Assembly (NCBI RefSeq): GCF_030730925.1
Contig: NZ_JAVAMB010000006.1
Span: 225,903-289,902, forward strand
Length of the DNA stretch: 64,000 nucleotides
Reading direction: 5' to 3'
From: Flavobacterium sp. DG2-3
Lineage (GTDB): Bacteria > Bacteroidota > Bacteroidia > Flavobacteriales > Flavobacteriaceae
The notes under the pieces: generated by a model
Database searches by the model: none
What the model was told of the DNA's origin: nothing
The model's input: the letters and a program-made list of their open reading frames with translations, nothing else
Part shown: in pieces, positions 34,304-42,849 of the stretch
Position numbering within the stretch: the stretch's first letter is position 1
Layout: each line of letters begins with the position of its first letter
Translations under genes and position numbers: made by a program

Positions 34304-35188
34304 ATGAAAAAGTTATATTACACCGCAAATGCCCTACTTATATTAACATTAGTTTTATTAGGTTCTTGTAAAAAGAGCGATACCATAACGCTGACTGAAA
34401 ATAAAAAAGAGAAAAAGGAAGTTATAGAATATAAAAAACCTAAAACGGTTTCTTATCAAATTGAAAAAACCAAAGACTGGCTGAAACTTAATGAAGCTGA
34501 CAGCTCGAAAATGGATATTGTTTATGCTTTAAACCGTACTGATAAAGCCAATTTTAAAAAGTTAGATTCTGTTGTAATTCCAGCAGATTTTAGCGGAGAT
34601 TTGGTTTATTATCTTCCATTTCCGCTGCATGTTTCAGCATTAGAAGAAGTTTCAAAAATTATACTTTTCTCCTATCCTACCCAAACTTTTGCCGCTTATG
34701 AAAATGGTGAATTAGTGCGTACAGGCCCTACAAATATGGGAAGAAAAAAAGACCCAACGCCAACTGGATTATTTTTTACTAACTGGAAAGCAGAAAAAAC
34801 AACCAGTACTTTTAATGACGAATGGGATTTAAAATGGAATTTTAATATCGAAAATAAACTAGGTGTTGGTTTTCACGAATATGATTTGCCAGGATATCCA
34901 GCTTCTCATTCTTGCTTAAGATTATTAGAAAAAGATGCCAAATACCTTTATAAATTTGCCGACGAATGGATTTTGAAAGACAAAGAAAATGTAAAAGTTA
35001 AAGGTACGCCAGTAGTCGTTTTTGGAAGTTACAATTTTGACGGACCAAAACCTTGGCTTCAATTAGCCTCAGACGCAGAAGCTTTAAAAATTTCTGAAAG
35101 CGATATTGATACTCAGGTACAACCCTATTTAAAGGAAATTTTAGAAAACCAAAATCTAAGAGAAGCCGAACCCACAAAAACTCTTTAA
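34304..35188 (+). CDS. L,D-transpeptidase (YkuD) lipoprotein
   Basis: The 294-aa protein begins with a lipoprotein signal peptide ending LLGSC (Cys22). It contains a YkuD domain: PTGLFFTNWKAEKTTS, then GVGFHEYDLPG, then ASHSCLRLLEKDA, in which the cysteine is the expected catalytic residue. The usual SHGCxR motif reads SHSCLR here. Such enzymes make 3-3 cross-links in peptidoglycan or attach proteins to it. It is anchored to a membrane on the periplasmic side. A strong terminator follows. Confidence 0.85.
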   Translation: MKKLYYTANALLILTLVLLGSCKKSDTITLTENKKEKKEVIEYKKPKTVSYQIEKTKDWLKLNEADSSKMDIVYALNRTDKANFKKLDSVVIPADFSGDLVYYLPFPLHVSALEEVSKIILFSYPTQTFAAYENGELVRTGPTNMGRKKDPTPTGLFFTNWKAEKTTSTFNDEWDLKWNFNIENKLGVGFHEYDLPGYPASHSCLRLLEKDAKYLYKFADEWILKDKENVKVKGTPVVVFGSYNFDGPKPWLQLASDAEALKISESDIDTQVQPYLKEILENQNLREAEPTKTL

Positions 35189-35207
35189 AAAATATAGCAT
35201 AAGTATA

Positions 35208-35251
35208 AAATCAGCTGAAACAGATAAAATTGTTTCAGCTGATTTTTTTTT
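35208..35251 (+). terminator. Intrinsic terminator of the L,D-transpeptidase gene
   Basis: A 14-bp perfect stem, AAATCAGCTGAAAC (35208-35221) against its complement at 35232-35245, has a ten-base loop and is followed by a T-run to 35251. Confidence 0.88.
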
Positions 35252-35638
35252 ATAAATAGTTCGGCTAAAGCCTTTTCTCTCGATCTTTTTTAAAACCTCC
35301 AGCTAAAGCTGGAGGCAATTCATCTTTAAACCTTTGTCGCTTTGCCTCAGGCTAAGAAAAAAACTCAGAAGCTCAGCACCTTAGAAGCTTAGAAGCTCAA
35401 AAAAACTTTGCTCCTCTGTCACTTTGCAACTTTGCAACTAAGAAAAAAACTTAGCTTCTCAGCACCTTAGAAGCTTAGAAGCTCAAAAAAAACTTTGCCC
35501 CTTTGTCACTTTGCAACTTTGCACCTAAGAAAAAAAAAACTTAGAACCTCAGCACCTTAGCATCTTAAAACCTTAAAAAAACAAATAAGCGATCATTCAT
35601 TTATTATTTATATCTTTGCATCATAATAAGTTAGAAAT
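35252..35638. repeat. Three-copy tandem repeat in the spacer before the TetR gene
   Basis: The rest of this 450-base spacer after the terminator holds a tandem array at about 35326-35580. The word CTCAGCACCTTAG starts at 35372, 35458 and 35548, so the units are 86 and 90 bases long. Between them is the common half AACTTTGC-CTTTGTCACTTTGCAACTTTGC. A small palindrome (CCTCCAGCTAAAGCTGGAGG) lies at about 35296-35315. No coding sequence was found. Confidence 0.8.
35611..35618 (+). promoter_or_regulatory. TAnnTTTG -7 box of the TetR-family gene
   Basis: TATCTTTG matches the -7 consensus and ends 20 bases before the ATG at 35639, giving a short leader. It would drive the regulator and possibly the following monooxygenase gene. 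Confidence 0.55.
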
Positions 35639-36229
35639 ATGAGAACACGAGATATCAATAAAGAAGAAATTGTAAAACAGAAAGCAATTGAAATGATTGT
35701 TAACCAAGGTGTAGAAGGATTCGGAATGAATCGACTGGCGAAAGAATGCGGGATTTCTGTTGCTACACTTTATATTTATTATTCGGACAAAGAAGACTTA
35801 ATCAAAAAAATCGGAATCGAAATCGGTAAAAAATTTTTTGACAATATGTTTGATGGATTTTCTGCTGATATGTCTTTCAAAGATGGATTAAGAAATCAAT
35901 GGGAGAATAGAATTTATTTTAATTTAAACTTTACACAGCAAGCTACTTGCTTTGAACTTTTAAAACATTCTACTTATGGAGATGATATCGTAAAAGAAAT
36001 AACAGGCGATTACAAGCAAATAATGACCCAATTTATGCTTGCTGCAATTGAAAGAAAAGAACTGATTTCTATTCCGTATGAAGTGTTCTGGAGCATTGCT
36101 TACGGTTCGCTTTATTCCCTTTTAGAATTTCATAGAGAAGGAAAATCAATGTCTGGAAAACCTTTCATTCTTACTGATAAAATTAAAGATGAGGCATTTA
36201 ATCTGGTTTTGAAAGCTTTGACACCCTAA
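35639..36229 (+). CDS. TetR/AcrR-family transcriptional regulator
   Basis: The 196-aa protein has an N-terminal TetR helix-turn-helix: EGFGMNRLAKECGISVATLY, then IYYSDKEDLIKKI (about 23-60). The C-terminal part is an all-helical ligand domain with no assigned ligand. TetR proteins usually repress a neighbouring gene and respond to a small molecule. The next gene downstream, 79 bases away on the same strand, is a Tet(X)-like flavin monooxygenase, so this may be its local regulator. No clear palindromic operator was found in the spacer, which holds a CATAATTCATAATTCATAATTC triplet-like repeat of nine-base period. Confidence 0.87.
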   Translation: MRTRDINKEEIVKQKAIEMIVNQGVEGFGMNRLAKECGISVATLYIYYSDKEDLIKKIGIEIGKKFFDNMFDGFSADMSFKDGLRNQWENRIYFNLNFTQQATCFELLKHSTYGDDIVKEITGDYKQIMTQFMLAAIERKELISIPYEVFWSIAYGSLYSLLEFHREGKSMSGKPFILTDKIKDEAFNLVLKALTP

Positions 36230-36308
36230 CTCAATTGCAAATATTAAGATCAACTGCAAAATTCATAATTCATAATTCATAATTCAAATACAATATAATT
36301 TCATTAAA

Positions 36309-37448
36309 ATGAAAACTTCAATTATAGAAAACAAAAAAATAGCCATAATTGGCGGCGGGCCAGTCGGATTAACCACAGCCCGAATTCTTCAAATTAATGG
36401 CGCCGATGTCACTGTTTACGAAAGAGATGTAAATGCCGAAGCAAGAACATCGGGCGGAACTTTAGATATTCATTCTGATTCGGGGCAATATGCAATTCAA
36501 AAAGCAGGATTAATGGATGAATTTTATAAGTATGCAAGACCAACGGGCGAAAAAATGGCGGACATGGACGGAAATATTACTTCTGACGAAATGCCTGATG
36601 AAACGAACGCTTTTTCTCGTCCAGAAATTGACCGCAATGATTTGAGAAAAATTATGCTGGACAATCTTGAAGAAAATACAGTGGTTTGGGATAGCCAGCT
36701 AATTAATATCGAAAAATCTGAAAATCAATATGTTTTAGAATTCAAAAATGGTACAAAAACTATTGCCGATTTTGTAATTGTAGCAAACGGCGGAAGATCG
36801 AATGCACGAAAATTTGTAAGCGATCAAGAGCCTCAGCTTTCTGGGACTTATATTATTCAGGGCGAAATTGCAAATCCAGATCAAGATTATCCTGAGTTTA
36901 AACCGAAATTCGGAAACGGAAATGTTATGGCAATGGGAGAACACAAAATGTTTTATACTCATACCATGCGTGACGGTTCTGTTCACTTTGGAGTTTCTTT
37001 TAAAGCCGATGAAGATTGGATTTTAAATAACGGAATCAATTTTGAAGACAGTCAAGCAGTAATTTCTTTTTTGAATGAAAAATTTGAAAATTGGAACGAC
37101 GATTATAAAAAATTCTTTGCTAAATCAACCGATTTTTCTGGTTTGCCATTACGTTTATTTTCTTTAGAAGAACCTTGGAAAGAACATTCAAATATTACTC
37201 TCGTGGGCGATGCAGCACATTTAATGCCTCCATTTGCAGGCGAAGGTGTAAATATGGGATTGTTTGATGCTTTTCACTTGACGGAAAATTTAACCAATGG
37301 AAAATTCAATACAATTGACGAAGCCATTGAAAATTATGAGAAAAGAATGTTTGGTTATGCTCTAGAAGCGCAACGTATGACTAAAAGAATGGAAGACTTA
37401 CTACATTCTGATATTGTGGCTGAAGATATTTTGAATAGTCGTTTTTAA
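36309..37448 (+). CDS. Tet(X)-like FAD-dependent monooxygenase
   Basis: The 379-aa flavoprotein has the Rossmann start IAIIGGGPVGL (GGG 15-17), E38 in VYERD, SGGTLDIHSDSGQ, and VGDAAHLMPPFAGEGVN with D301. Order and wording resemble Tet(X) along the whole length from memory, not just in the FAD motifs. Counterparts of the Tet(X) substrate residues Q192, H234 and G236 appear as Q184, H226 and G228. There is no arginine where Tet(X) has R213 (NGNV instead of NGNR). It therefore looks like an environmental relative whose substrate may or may not be a tetracycline. It follows a TetR-family gene. Confidence 0.85.
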   Translation: MKTSIIENKKIAIIGGGPVGLTTARILQINGADVTVYERDVNAEARTSGGTLDIHSDSGQYAIQKAGLMDEFYKYARPTGEKMADMDGNITSDEMPDETNAFSRPEIDRNDLRKIMLDNLEENTVVWDSQLINIEKSENQYVLEFKNGTKTIADFVIVANGGRSNARKFVSDQEPQLSGTYIIQGEIANPDQDYPEFKPKFGNGNVMAMGEHKMFYTHTMRDGSVHFGVSFKADEDWILNNGINFEDSQAVISFLNEKFENWNDDYKKFFAKSTDFSGLPLRLFSLEEPWKEHSNITLVGDAAHLMPPFAGEGVNMGLFDAFHLTENLTNGKFNTIDEAIENYEKRMFGYALEAQRMTKRMEDLLHSDIVAEDILNSRF

Positions 37449-37480
37449 TAAAAAACACTAACTTAGATAAAAAATTCAAC

Positions 37481-37783
37481 ATGAATTTGGATTCTAAAAA
37501 TAATAGAACCTGTAAAAAAGGGCATCACTACATTAAAACGAGCGACTGCCCTACTTGCCCTATTTGCGAAGCAGAAAGAAAACCAAAATCTGGCCTTTTA
37601 TCTCTTTTATCAGCGCCGGCAAGAAGAGGTTTAGAAAGCAAGAATATTAAAACTGTGGAAGATTTATCTCAATATACGCAAGAAGAAATTTTATCCCTAC
37701 ATGGAATTGGACCAAGCAGTTTGCCAAAACTTTCGGAAGAATTAAGAAAGAATGGATTAAGTTTTAAAGAAAACAAGAAATAA
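37481..37783 (+). CDS. Small zinc-ribbon plus RNA polymerase alpha-CTD-like protein
   Basis: The 100-aa protein joins a short zinc-binding N-terminus (C11, His15/16, C23, C26, C29) to a helix-hairpin-helix domain like the C-terminal domain of the RNA polymerase alpha subunit. This domain is seen in SAPARRGLESKNIKTVEDLS and EEILSLHGIGPSSLPKLSEE. Such free-standing alpha-CTD-like proteins occur in Bacteroidota and presumably bind DNA or contact RNA polymerase, but their role is unknown. It lies 32 bases after the monooxygenase gene and is probably co-transcribed. A bidirectional terminator follows. Confidence 0.8.
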   Translation: MNLDSKNNRTCKKGHHYIKTSDCPTCPICEAERKPKSGLLSLLSAPARRGLESKNIKTVEDLSQYTQEEILSLHGIGPSSLPKLSEELRKNGLSFKENKK

Positions 37784-37816
37784 AAAAGGCGTAAGATTTA
37801 AATTCTTACGCCTTTT
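37784..37816. terminator. Bidirectional terminator between the alpha-CTD-like gene and guaB
   Basis: A 13-bp perfect stem (AAAAGGCGTAAGA against TCTTACGCCTTTT) with a seven-base loop separates two convergent genes and carries A/T runs on both sides. Confidence 0.9.
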
Positions 37817-37839
37817 GTTTTTATCTCGAAAGCTTAAAA

Positions 37840-39312
37840 TTATCTAGAATAATTTGGAGCTTCTTTTGTAATAGTTACGTTATGCGGGTGACTTTCAGTG
37901 ATTCCGCTAGAAGTGATTCTAACAAAACGTCCAGATTCCTGTAAAGTTGGAATATCTTTTGAACCACAGTATCCCATACCTGCACGAAGACCTCCGATGA
38001 ACTGAAGCATGCTTTCGTTTAATTCTCCTTTGTAAGGAACACGTCCTACGATTCCTTCTGGAACTAATTTCTTAACATCGTCTTCAACATCTTGAAAATA
38101 ACGGTCTTTAGAACCCGTTTGCATTGCCTCAACAGATCCCATTCCGCGGTAAGATTTGAATTTTCTTCCTTCAAAAATAATTGTCTCTCCTGGAGATTCT
38201 TTTGTTCCAGCCAATAATGAACCTAACATTACACAGTCAGCTCCTGCAGCGATTGCTTTAGGAATATCTCCTGTATAACGAATTCCACCGTCAGCAATAA
38301 CTGGAACTCCAGTTCCTTTAATTGCAGCAGCAACTTCTAAAACTGCAGAGAATTGAGGAAAACCAACACCAGCAACGATACGAGTCGTACAGATAGAACC
38401 AGGTCCGATTCCAACTTTTACTCCGTCAGCTCCGCTTTCTACTAAATATTTAGCAGCTTCTGGAGTGGCAATATTTCCAACAATTACGTCAATTTGAGGG
38501 AATTTTGATTTTACTTCTTTCAATACATTCACCACACCTTCTGTATGTCCGTGAGCTGTATCGATAATGATTGCATCTACACCTGCAGCAACCAAAGCTT
38601 CTGCTCTTTGAACAGCATCTCCAGTAACTCCAATAGCAGCAGCAACTCTCAAACGTCCAAAGCTATCTTTATTAGCAATTGGTTTTTGAGTCAATTTGGT
38701 AATATCTCTAAAGGTAATTAAACCTACTAGTTCGTTATTTGCATTTACAACAGGTAATTTTTCGATTTTATGACCTTGTAAAACTACTTCTGCCTGCTCT
38801 AATGAAGTTCCTTCGGCAACAGTAACTAAGTTTTGGCTTGTCATAACCTCAATGATTGGTCTTGCACCATTTTTTTCGAAACGTAAGTCACGATTGGTTA
38901 CAATACCTTTTAAGATTTTGTTTTCGTCAACGATTGGAATACCACCGATACCGAATTCTTTCATTGCATTTTTTGCATCTGCAATTGTAGAAGTTAAAGG
39001 AAGCGTTACTGGATCGATAATCATTCCAGCTTCTGCACGTTTTACTTTTCGAACTTTTCCTGCTTGCTGTTCGATCGTCATATTTTTATGTAAAACACCA
39101 ATTCCGCCTTCTTGTGCCATAGCGATTGCCATTGCACTTTCTGTAACTGTATCCATAGCAGCAGATACAATAGGAACGTTTAATGTAATGTTTCTTGAGA
39201 ATTTTGATTTAATGCTCACTTCGCGGGGAAGCACATTCGAGTAGTTAGGTACTAATAATACATCGTCGTAAGTTAAACCTTCGCCGATAATCTTGGAGTT
39301 GTGTGCTATCAT
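37840..39312 (-). CDS. guaB: IMP dehydrogenase
   Basis: The 490-aa enzyme shows the full architecture. An N-terminal barrel half ([16 protein letters not shown]) is followed by a CBS pair (about 95-205). The second barrel half has the active-site loop GPGSICTTR with C308, and GGIRYTGD and [10 protein letters not shown] follow. It oxidises IMP to XMP, the first step to GMP. It complements purA elsewhere in the window, so both branches of purine synthesis are represented. A -7 box lies just upstream. Confidence 0.97.
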   Translation of the reverse strand: MIAHNSKIIGEGLTYDDVLLVPNYSNVLPREVSIKSKFSRNITLNVPIVSAAMDTVTESAMAIAMAQEGGIGVLHKNMTIEQQAGKVRKVKRAEAGMIIDPVTLPLTSTIADAKNAMKEFGIGGIPIVDENKILKGIVTNRDLRFEKNGARPIIEVMTSQNLVTVAEGTSLEQAEVVLQGHKIEKLPVVNANNELVGLITFRDITKLTQKPIANKDSFGRLRVAAAIGVTGDAVQRAEALVAAGVDAIIIDTAHGHTEGVVNVLKEVKSKFPQIDVIVGNIATPEAAKYLVESGADGVKVGIGPGSICTTRIVAGVGFPQFSAVLEVAAAIKGTGVPVIADGGIRYTGDIPKAIAAGADCVMLGSLLAGTKESPGETIIFEGRKFKSYRGMGSVEAMQTGSKDRYFQDVEDDVKKLVPEGIVGRVPYKGELNESMLQFIGGLRAGMGYCGSKDIPTLQESGRFVRITSSGITESHPHNVTITKEAPNYSR

Positions 39313-39338
39313 GTTGCAATTTCTAGTTGAATTGCGTG

Positions 39339-39346
39339 CAAATATA
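39339..39346 (-). promoter_or_regulatory. TAnnTTTG -7 box of guaB
   Basis: On the minus strand the bases read TATATTTG, a full match to the -7 consensus, with the ATG at 39312 about 26 bases downstream. Confidence 0.55.
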
Positions 39347-39423
39347 GTGAATAAATTGCTAACTTGAGTACTAACTTATTCATAAAATTGATTTTACACG
39401 AATCATCTTACAAAGAATACACC

Positions 39424-39576
39424 CCTAGCCCAGATGGAAATGGAAAGCCACGAAAAGCCAAAAAACATTTTTTTCTGATTTAAAAAAGCGACCAGCGGAA
39501 GCTCTTTTTAAATCTTGAAAAAAAGTTTTTTGGCTCGAGTGCTTGTAATGGACAGCTGGAAATAGCTTCTAATAAT
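39424..39576 (+). ncRNA. Possible structured RNA element with a long hairpin
   Basis: In the 274-base spacer between guaB and the DUF5723 gene, GCCAAAAAAC (39457-39466) pairs with GTTTTTTGGC (39525-39534). Inside this, TTTTTTTC pairs with GAAAAAAA, and GATTTAAAAA with TTTTTAAATC, making a nested hairpin of about 78 bases. It is framed by CCTAGCCCAGATGGAAATGG on the left and GGACAGCTGGAAATAGCTTC on the right. I believe elements with such framing words recur in flavobacterial spacers, but I could not verify it. Strand is chosen from those framing words. It could also be a terminator for the DUF5723 gene on the minus strand. Confidence 0.45.
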
Positions 39577-39586
39577 ATTCATAAAT

Positions 39587-40984
39587 TCAATCGTCTTTGT
39601 CTTGGAACACAAAATTAATTCCGAGCTGAAATGATGCGCTGCTGGCTTTAGAAATATCTTTATATTCTAAGATGTTATTAACGAGTGCATAAATATTTAC
39701 TGGCCCGATTGTTCCGGCGAGTCCTAAACCGATGTTTTTATTTGAAAAAGTATCGAAAGTATAAGTGGCTTTCAAATCTAATTTTCTAAAAATATTTCTT
39801 CGATAAAAAGCAGTCAAGGCAACTAAAGGCTCACGCGGAGCAGACATTCCGAAAAGCTGAAGTCCAGCAGCATTTTTATAATATTTTTCGACGCTGCCAC
39901 GGCAGTTGCATTCATCGTCTGGACGTGCCTCGCCAAAAGAATATTGAATGGAAGAATAAATTTTTGTCGGGCGCCAAGTGGTATATTTATTATAAAGTGT
40001 ATCTCTAGGAATGGCTTTGTCGAATTCATCAAAAACATTTTCAGGATCATCTAAACTAAAAAAGTCTGGATTTGCTCCGTTGTATTGATAAGTTCCTTTA
40101 TAAGTAAGCGTTTCGATATCTTTGGTTTGTCTCACAAATCCTAAATCGACAATACTTGCCGTAAACTGCAGATTGTCTTTTATATAATAGGTAATTCCGG
40201 CATCTACACCAAAACCTAAACTTCCATTAAAAAAAGTATTATTAACGAGATCTCGAGCAATATTCCCTTCGTATTCATCTTTTGTAAAACTAGATAGTCC
40301 AGAAGTTTTTAATTCTAAATTGGAAGAAATAACTTGGTTATAAAGATTTGGAGTTCCTGCCTGCTGGCCCGTATAAATGTATCCTGAATTTTTTGTCGAA
40401 GTAGCATTTGCACCGCTTGAGTAGATTTTGGCGCGCCCTCCAAGCACCAATTTATCATTGACTTTTTTATGAAAACCAACATGAAAAACAGAAAGCACCT
40501 CAGCCTTCATATTCAAATCTCCCAGATTAAACGATTTTCCGATATAATCTCTATTCCCGTCTAAAGCTAACAAAGCCAGATCTTTTGGAATAAACATAAA
40601 AAAATCAAATTCCTGATAGACGCCAAACGAAACGTAAGATTTACTATCTCTTCCTCCTACTCTAAAACCGCCAGAAAATAACTCCAGTTGCTGGTTGGTT
40701 ACGACTTTATCTCGGCTAGATGATTTATTAATAACATTTCGAACTTTTTGATTGAAGTCGACGCCATTGTCTGCAAACAGATCGTAGGCAGAAAAACTGC
40801 TGGAGCCCACATTGGCTGAAATTCCAGATAAAACAGGAAATCCGAAATAATATTTATATGAAACATCGGCTCCCGGATTTACAAGAGAAGACTGCGGAAT
40901 TGAAGTAAAATTATATAACAGCTCTCTGTTTTGCGCAAAACAAGAAAGATGAAAAAACAAGCAAAGAATTAGCGTTTTTCTCAT
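39587..40984 (-). CDS. DUF5723 family outer-membrane beta-barrel-like protein
   Basis: The 465-aa protein has a signal peptide (MRKTLILCLFFHLSCFAQ) and a mature N-terminus LLYNFTSIPQSSLVNPGADV followed by GFPVLSGISANVGSSSFSAY, the pattern of DUF5723 proteins. These resemble PorV/PorP-type barrels of Bacteroidota. The predicted location is the outer membrane; the function is unknown. A cysteine-containing insert (DDECNCRG) lies near residue 350. The upstream gene, encoding a lipoprotein, overlaps it by four bases, so the two are translated together and may act as a pair. Confidence 0.78.
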   Translation of the reverse strand: MRKTLILCLFFHLSCFAQNRELLYNFTSIPQSSLVNPGADVSYKYYFGFPVLSGISANVGSSSFSAYDLFADNGVDFNQKVRNVINKSSSRDKVVTNQQLELFSGGFRVGGRDSKSYVSFGVYQEFDFFMFIPKDLALLALDGNRDYIGKSFNLGDLNMKAEVLSVFHVGFHKKVNDKLVLGGRAKIYSSGANATSTKNSGYIYTGQQAGTPNLYNQVISSNLELKTSGLSSFTKDEYEGNIARDLVNNTFFNGSLGFGVDAGITYYIKDNLQFTASIVDLGFVRQTKDIETLTYKGTYQYNGANPDFFSLDDPENVFDEFDKAIPRDTLYNKYTTWRPTKIYSSIQYSFGEARPDDECNCRGSVEKYYKNAAGLQLFGMSAPREPLVALTAFYRRNIFRKLDLKATYTFDTFSNKNIGLGLAGTIGPVNIYALVNNILEYKDISKASSASFQLGINFVFQDKDD

Positions 40985-41532
40985 TCGATTACTAAATAAG
41001 CAGTGGCACTTGATCTTAATTTTAAATTTCCTAAACTCTCACTGTTTAATGGAGGCCCTGCAGTAATAATTACCACAAAACCAATTCTTTGGGTTTGTTT
41101 TAAAAGATCTAATCGCGTGTTTTCAAAAACTTCTGTTGGGTATTTTATAACATTTGGTGTTCCTTTATAAGATGGAACGGCAAAAGATATAGTTTGTAAA
41201 GGCTGATTTTCTGCATTAAGCAAAATCATATTGATGATAAAAGCACGATTTATATTATTTTCTACTTCAAAATTAAATTCGGCTTTTTTAAGGCGTTCGT
41301 TAAAAAATTTATCCTTAAAAATATCAAAATCTCTTACATCAGGATAGATATTGGTTCCTCCATCGTCTACGAGTTTATTTGCAGGAATATCAAAATAAGC
41401 TAGGTTGGCTACAAAAACGGGCTCTAGCTTAAAATCATTTACCTGATCGAAATCTAACTCACTGGAACAAGAAAACAATAGGAAAACGGAAAAAAATATG
41501 CTGAAAATTTTACTGATGGAGCGTGATCTCAT
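40981..41532 (-). CDS. Hypothetical lipoprotein
   Basis: The 183-aa protein has a lipoprotein signal ending LLFSC (Cys22), followed by SSELDFDQVNDFKLEPVF. The mature part is beta-rich (ANLAYFDIPANKLVDDGGTN, then FNFEVENNINRAFIINMILL). I do not recognise a family. It overlaps the DUF5723 gene by four bases (ATGA) and is its only operon partner, so a surface or periplasmic accessory role is inferred. Confidence 0.75.
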   Translation of the reverse strand: MRSRSISKIFSIFFSVFLLFSCSSELDFDQVNDFKLEPVFVANLAYFDIPANKLVDDGGTNIYPDVRDFDIFKDKFFNERLKKAEFNFEVENNINRAFIINMILLNAENQPLQTISFAVPSYKGTPNVIKYPTEVFENTRLDLLKQTQRIGFVVIITAGPPLNSESLGNLKLRSSATAYLVIE

Positions 41533-41610
41533 GACAATATTTATATCGATACTAAATGTAACGCATTATGTTTACAATGATTATCGAAGGTAAGAAAATA
41601 TAACAGTTTT

Positions 41611-42477
41611 TTAATGAAACTTTCCAAACAATTTCGAAGCTTCGTTGTAAGCGCTTTCAAAACTGAGTGAATTAAGTCCTGTTATTTTTTTATTGGCAGT
41701 AAAATACGAAACCAATTTTTCTGTTGGCATGTTTCCAGTTAATTTATCGGTCGCCATGGGGCAACCGCCAAAACCTTGAATAGCACCATCAAAACGGGTA
41801 CAGCCGGCTTTTGCTGCAGCATCGATTTTTTCGAACCAGCTTTCGGGTGTGGTATGAAGATGAGCGCCAAACTCAATTTCTGGATATTTCGGAATTAAAT
41901 CTGAAAACAAATAGGTAATAACCTCGGGAGTAGAAGTTCCGACAGTATCAGAAAGCGATAAAATCTTCACGCCCATTCCTGCCAGTTTTTCTGTCCATTC
42001 TGCGACAATTTCAACATTCCACGGATCTCCATACGGATTTCCAAAACCCATAGAAAGATAGGTTACTACTTCTTTATTTTTCTTGTCGGCAACTTCCAGA
42101 ATTTCTTCGAGCGTTACCAAAGATTCGGCTATGGTTTTGTGCGTATTACGCATCTGAAAGTTCTCAGAAATAGAAAAGGGAAAACCTAAATATTGAATCT
42201 GCTCATAATTGGATGCTGCTACTGCGCCTTGTGTATTCGCAATAATTGCAAGCAGTTTACTTGTAGTTTGAGAAAGATCAAGCTGTTCTAAAACGGCAGC
42301 CGTATCCTGCATTTGCGGAATAGCTTTTGGAGAAACAAAACTTCCGAAATCGATGGTATCAAAGCCAACTCGCAATAAAGCTTGTATATAAGTAACTTTA
42401 TTTTTTGTTGGAATAAAAGTCTTAATGCCCTGCATGGCATCTCGAGGACATTCGATGATTTTGATTTCTTTACTCAA
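41611..42477 (-). CDS. Hydroxymethylglutaryl-CoA lyase
   Basis: The 288-aa protein follows the HMG-CoA lyase plan: the N-terminal IIECPRDAMQG holds the Arg-Asp of the active site, and SFVSPKAIPQM comes next. The middle has LSLSDTVGTSTPE and FGAHLHTTPESW with a metal-binding HxH. The C-terminal GFGGCPMATDKLTGNMPTEK has the catalytic-cysteine loop. It cleaves HMG-CoA to acetyl-CoA and acetoacetate in leucine breakdown. The usual PRDGLQ reads PRDAMQ. Homocitrate-synthase-family relatives are excluded by the GGCP loop. Confidence 0.9.
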   Translation of the reverse strand: MSKEIKIIECPRDAMQGIKTFIPTKNKVTYIQALLRVGFDTIDFGSFVSPKAIPQMQDTAAVLEQLDLSQTTSKLLAIIANTQGAVAASNYEQIQYLGFPFSISENFQMRNTHKTIAESLVTLEEILEVADKKNKEVVTYLSMGFGNPYGDPWNVEIVAEWTEKLAGMGVKILSLSDTVGTSTPEVITYLFSDLIPKYPEIEFGAHLHTTPESWFEKIDAAAKAGCTRFDGAIQGFGGCPMATDKLTGNMPTEKLVSYFTANKKITGLNSLSFESAYNEASKLFGKFH

Positions 42478-42714
42478 AGCTTATTCTTTTGTAAAGGCTA
42501 AGTTAGTTTCTTTTTTATTGAAATAAAAATTATGTTTTTTTTTAAACCATATAAGTAATATAAGTTCATTTAATTAGATTGGATGCGTATGCAATATATA
42601 CATCGTGTATTTGTAGAGACGCACCGCAGTGCGTCTACACAAAGAGAATCCACAATGCCAAGATACTAGAATTAGATGCACTGCAGTGCGCCTCTACAGT
42701 CCATTTAATAGAAT
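42478..42714. repeat. Repeat words in the HMG-CoA lyase-satD spacer
   Basis: This half of the divergent 372-base spacer holds one copy of the CCATATAAG-type repeat (about 42544-42572), a GTAGAGACGCAC palindrome (42613-42638) and a diverged second one (about 42673-42697). Nothing coding was found. Confidence 0.7.
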
Positions 42715-42816
42715 ATTACATTAAACTGTAATTCTACAATTAATTACCAAAAAATGTAATATTTTAAATTATTACCAAAAAACGTAATAATAAAATTTAT
42801 TACTTATATTTGTAAT
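42715..42816 (+). promoter_or_regulatory. Four ATTAC-N8-GTAAT palindromes at exact 28-bp spacing upstream of satD
   Basis: The boxes are 42715-42732, 42743-42760, 42771-42788 and 42799-42816. Each is ATTAC, eight bases, GTAAT, and the start-to-start distance is exactly 28 in all three steps. The eight-base centres differ (ATTAAACT, CAAAAAAT, CAAAAAAC, TTATATTT), as do the ten-base gaps, so the conserved part is the palindromic arms. The last box covers the -7 promoter box. The arrangement looks like an iterated operator; the bound protein is not known. Confidence 0.75.
42805..42812 (+). promoter_or_regulatory. TAnnTTTG -7 box of satD
   Basis: TATATTTG matches the -7 consensus fully and lies wholly inside the fourth palindrome, 37 bases before the ATG at 42850. 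A protein bound to that palindrome would block this promoter. Confidence 0.6.
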
Positions 42817-42849
42817 AGAAAGTTTATTATTTTTTAATTATATTTGGTT

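Noticed and set aside
36309..37448. Calling the monooxygenase a tetracycline-resistance gene
   Set aside because: Similarity to Tet(X) is clear but the position of R213 lacks an Arg, and resistance cannot be deduced from sequence alone.
38852..39244. A 130-codon plus-strand frame inside guaB
   Set aside because: guaB is an undoubted gene on the other strand, and the antisense frame has no family features.
42715..42816. CRISPR-like reading of the 28-bp period upstream of satD
   Set aside because: The conserved part is two five-base arms with variable centres, only four units, and no cas genes; an operator array fits better.
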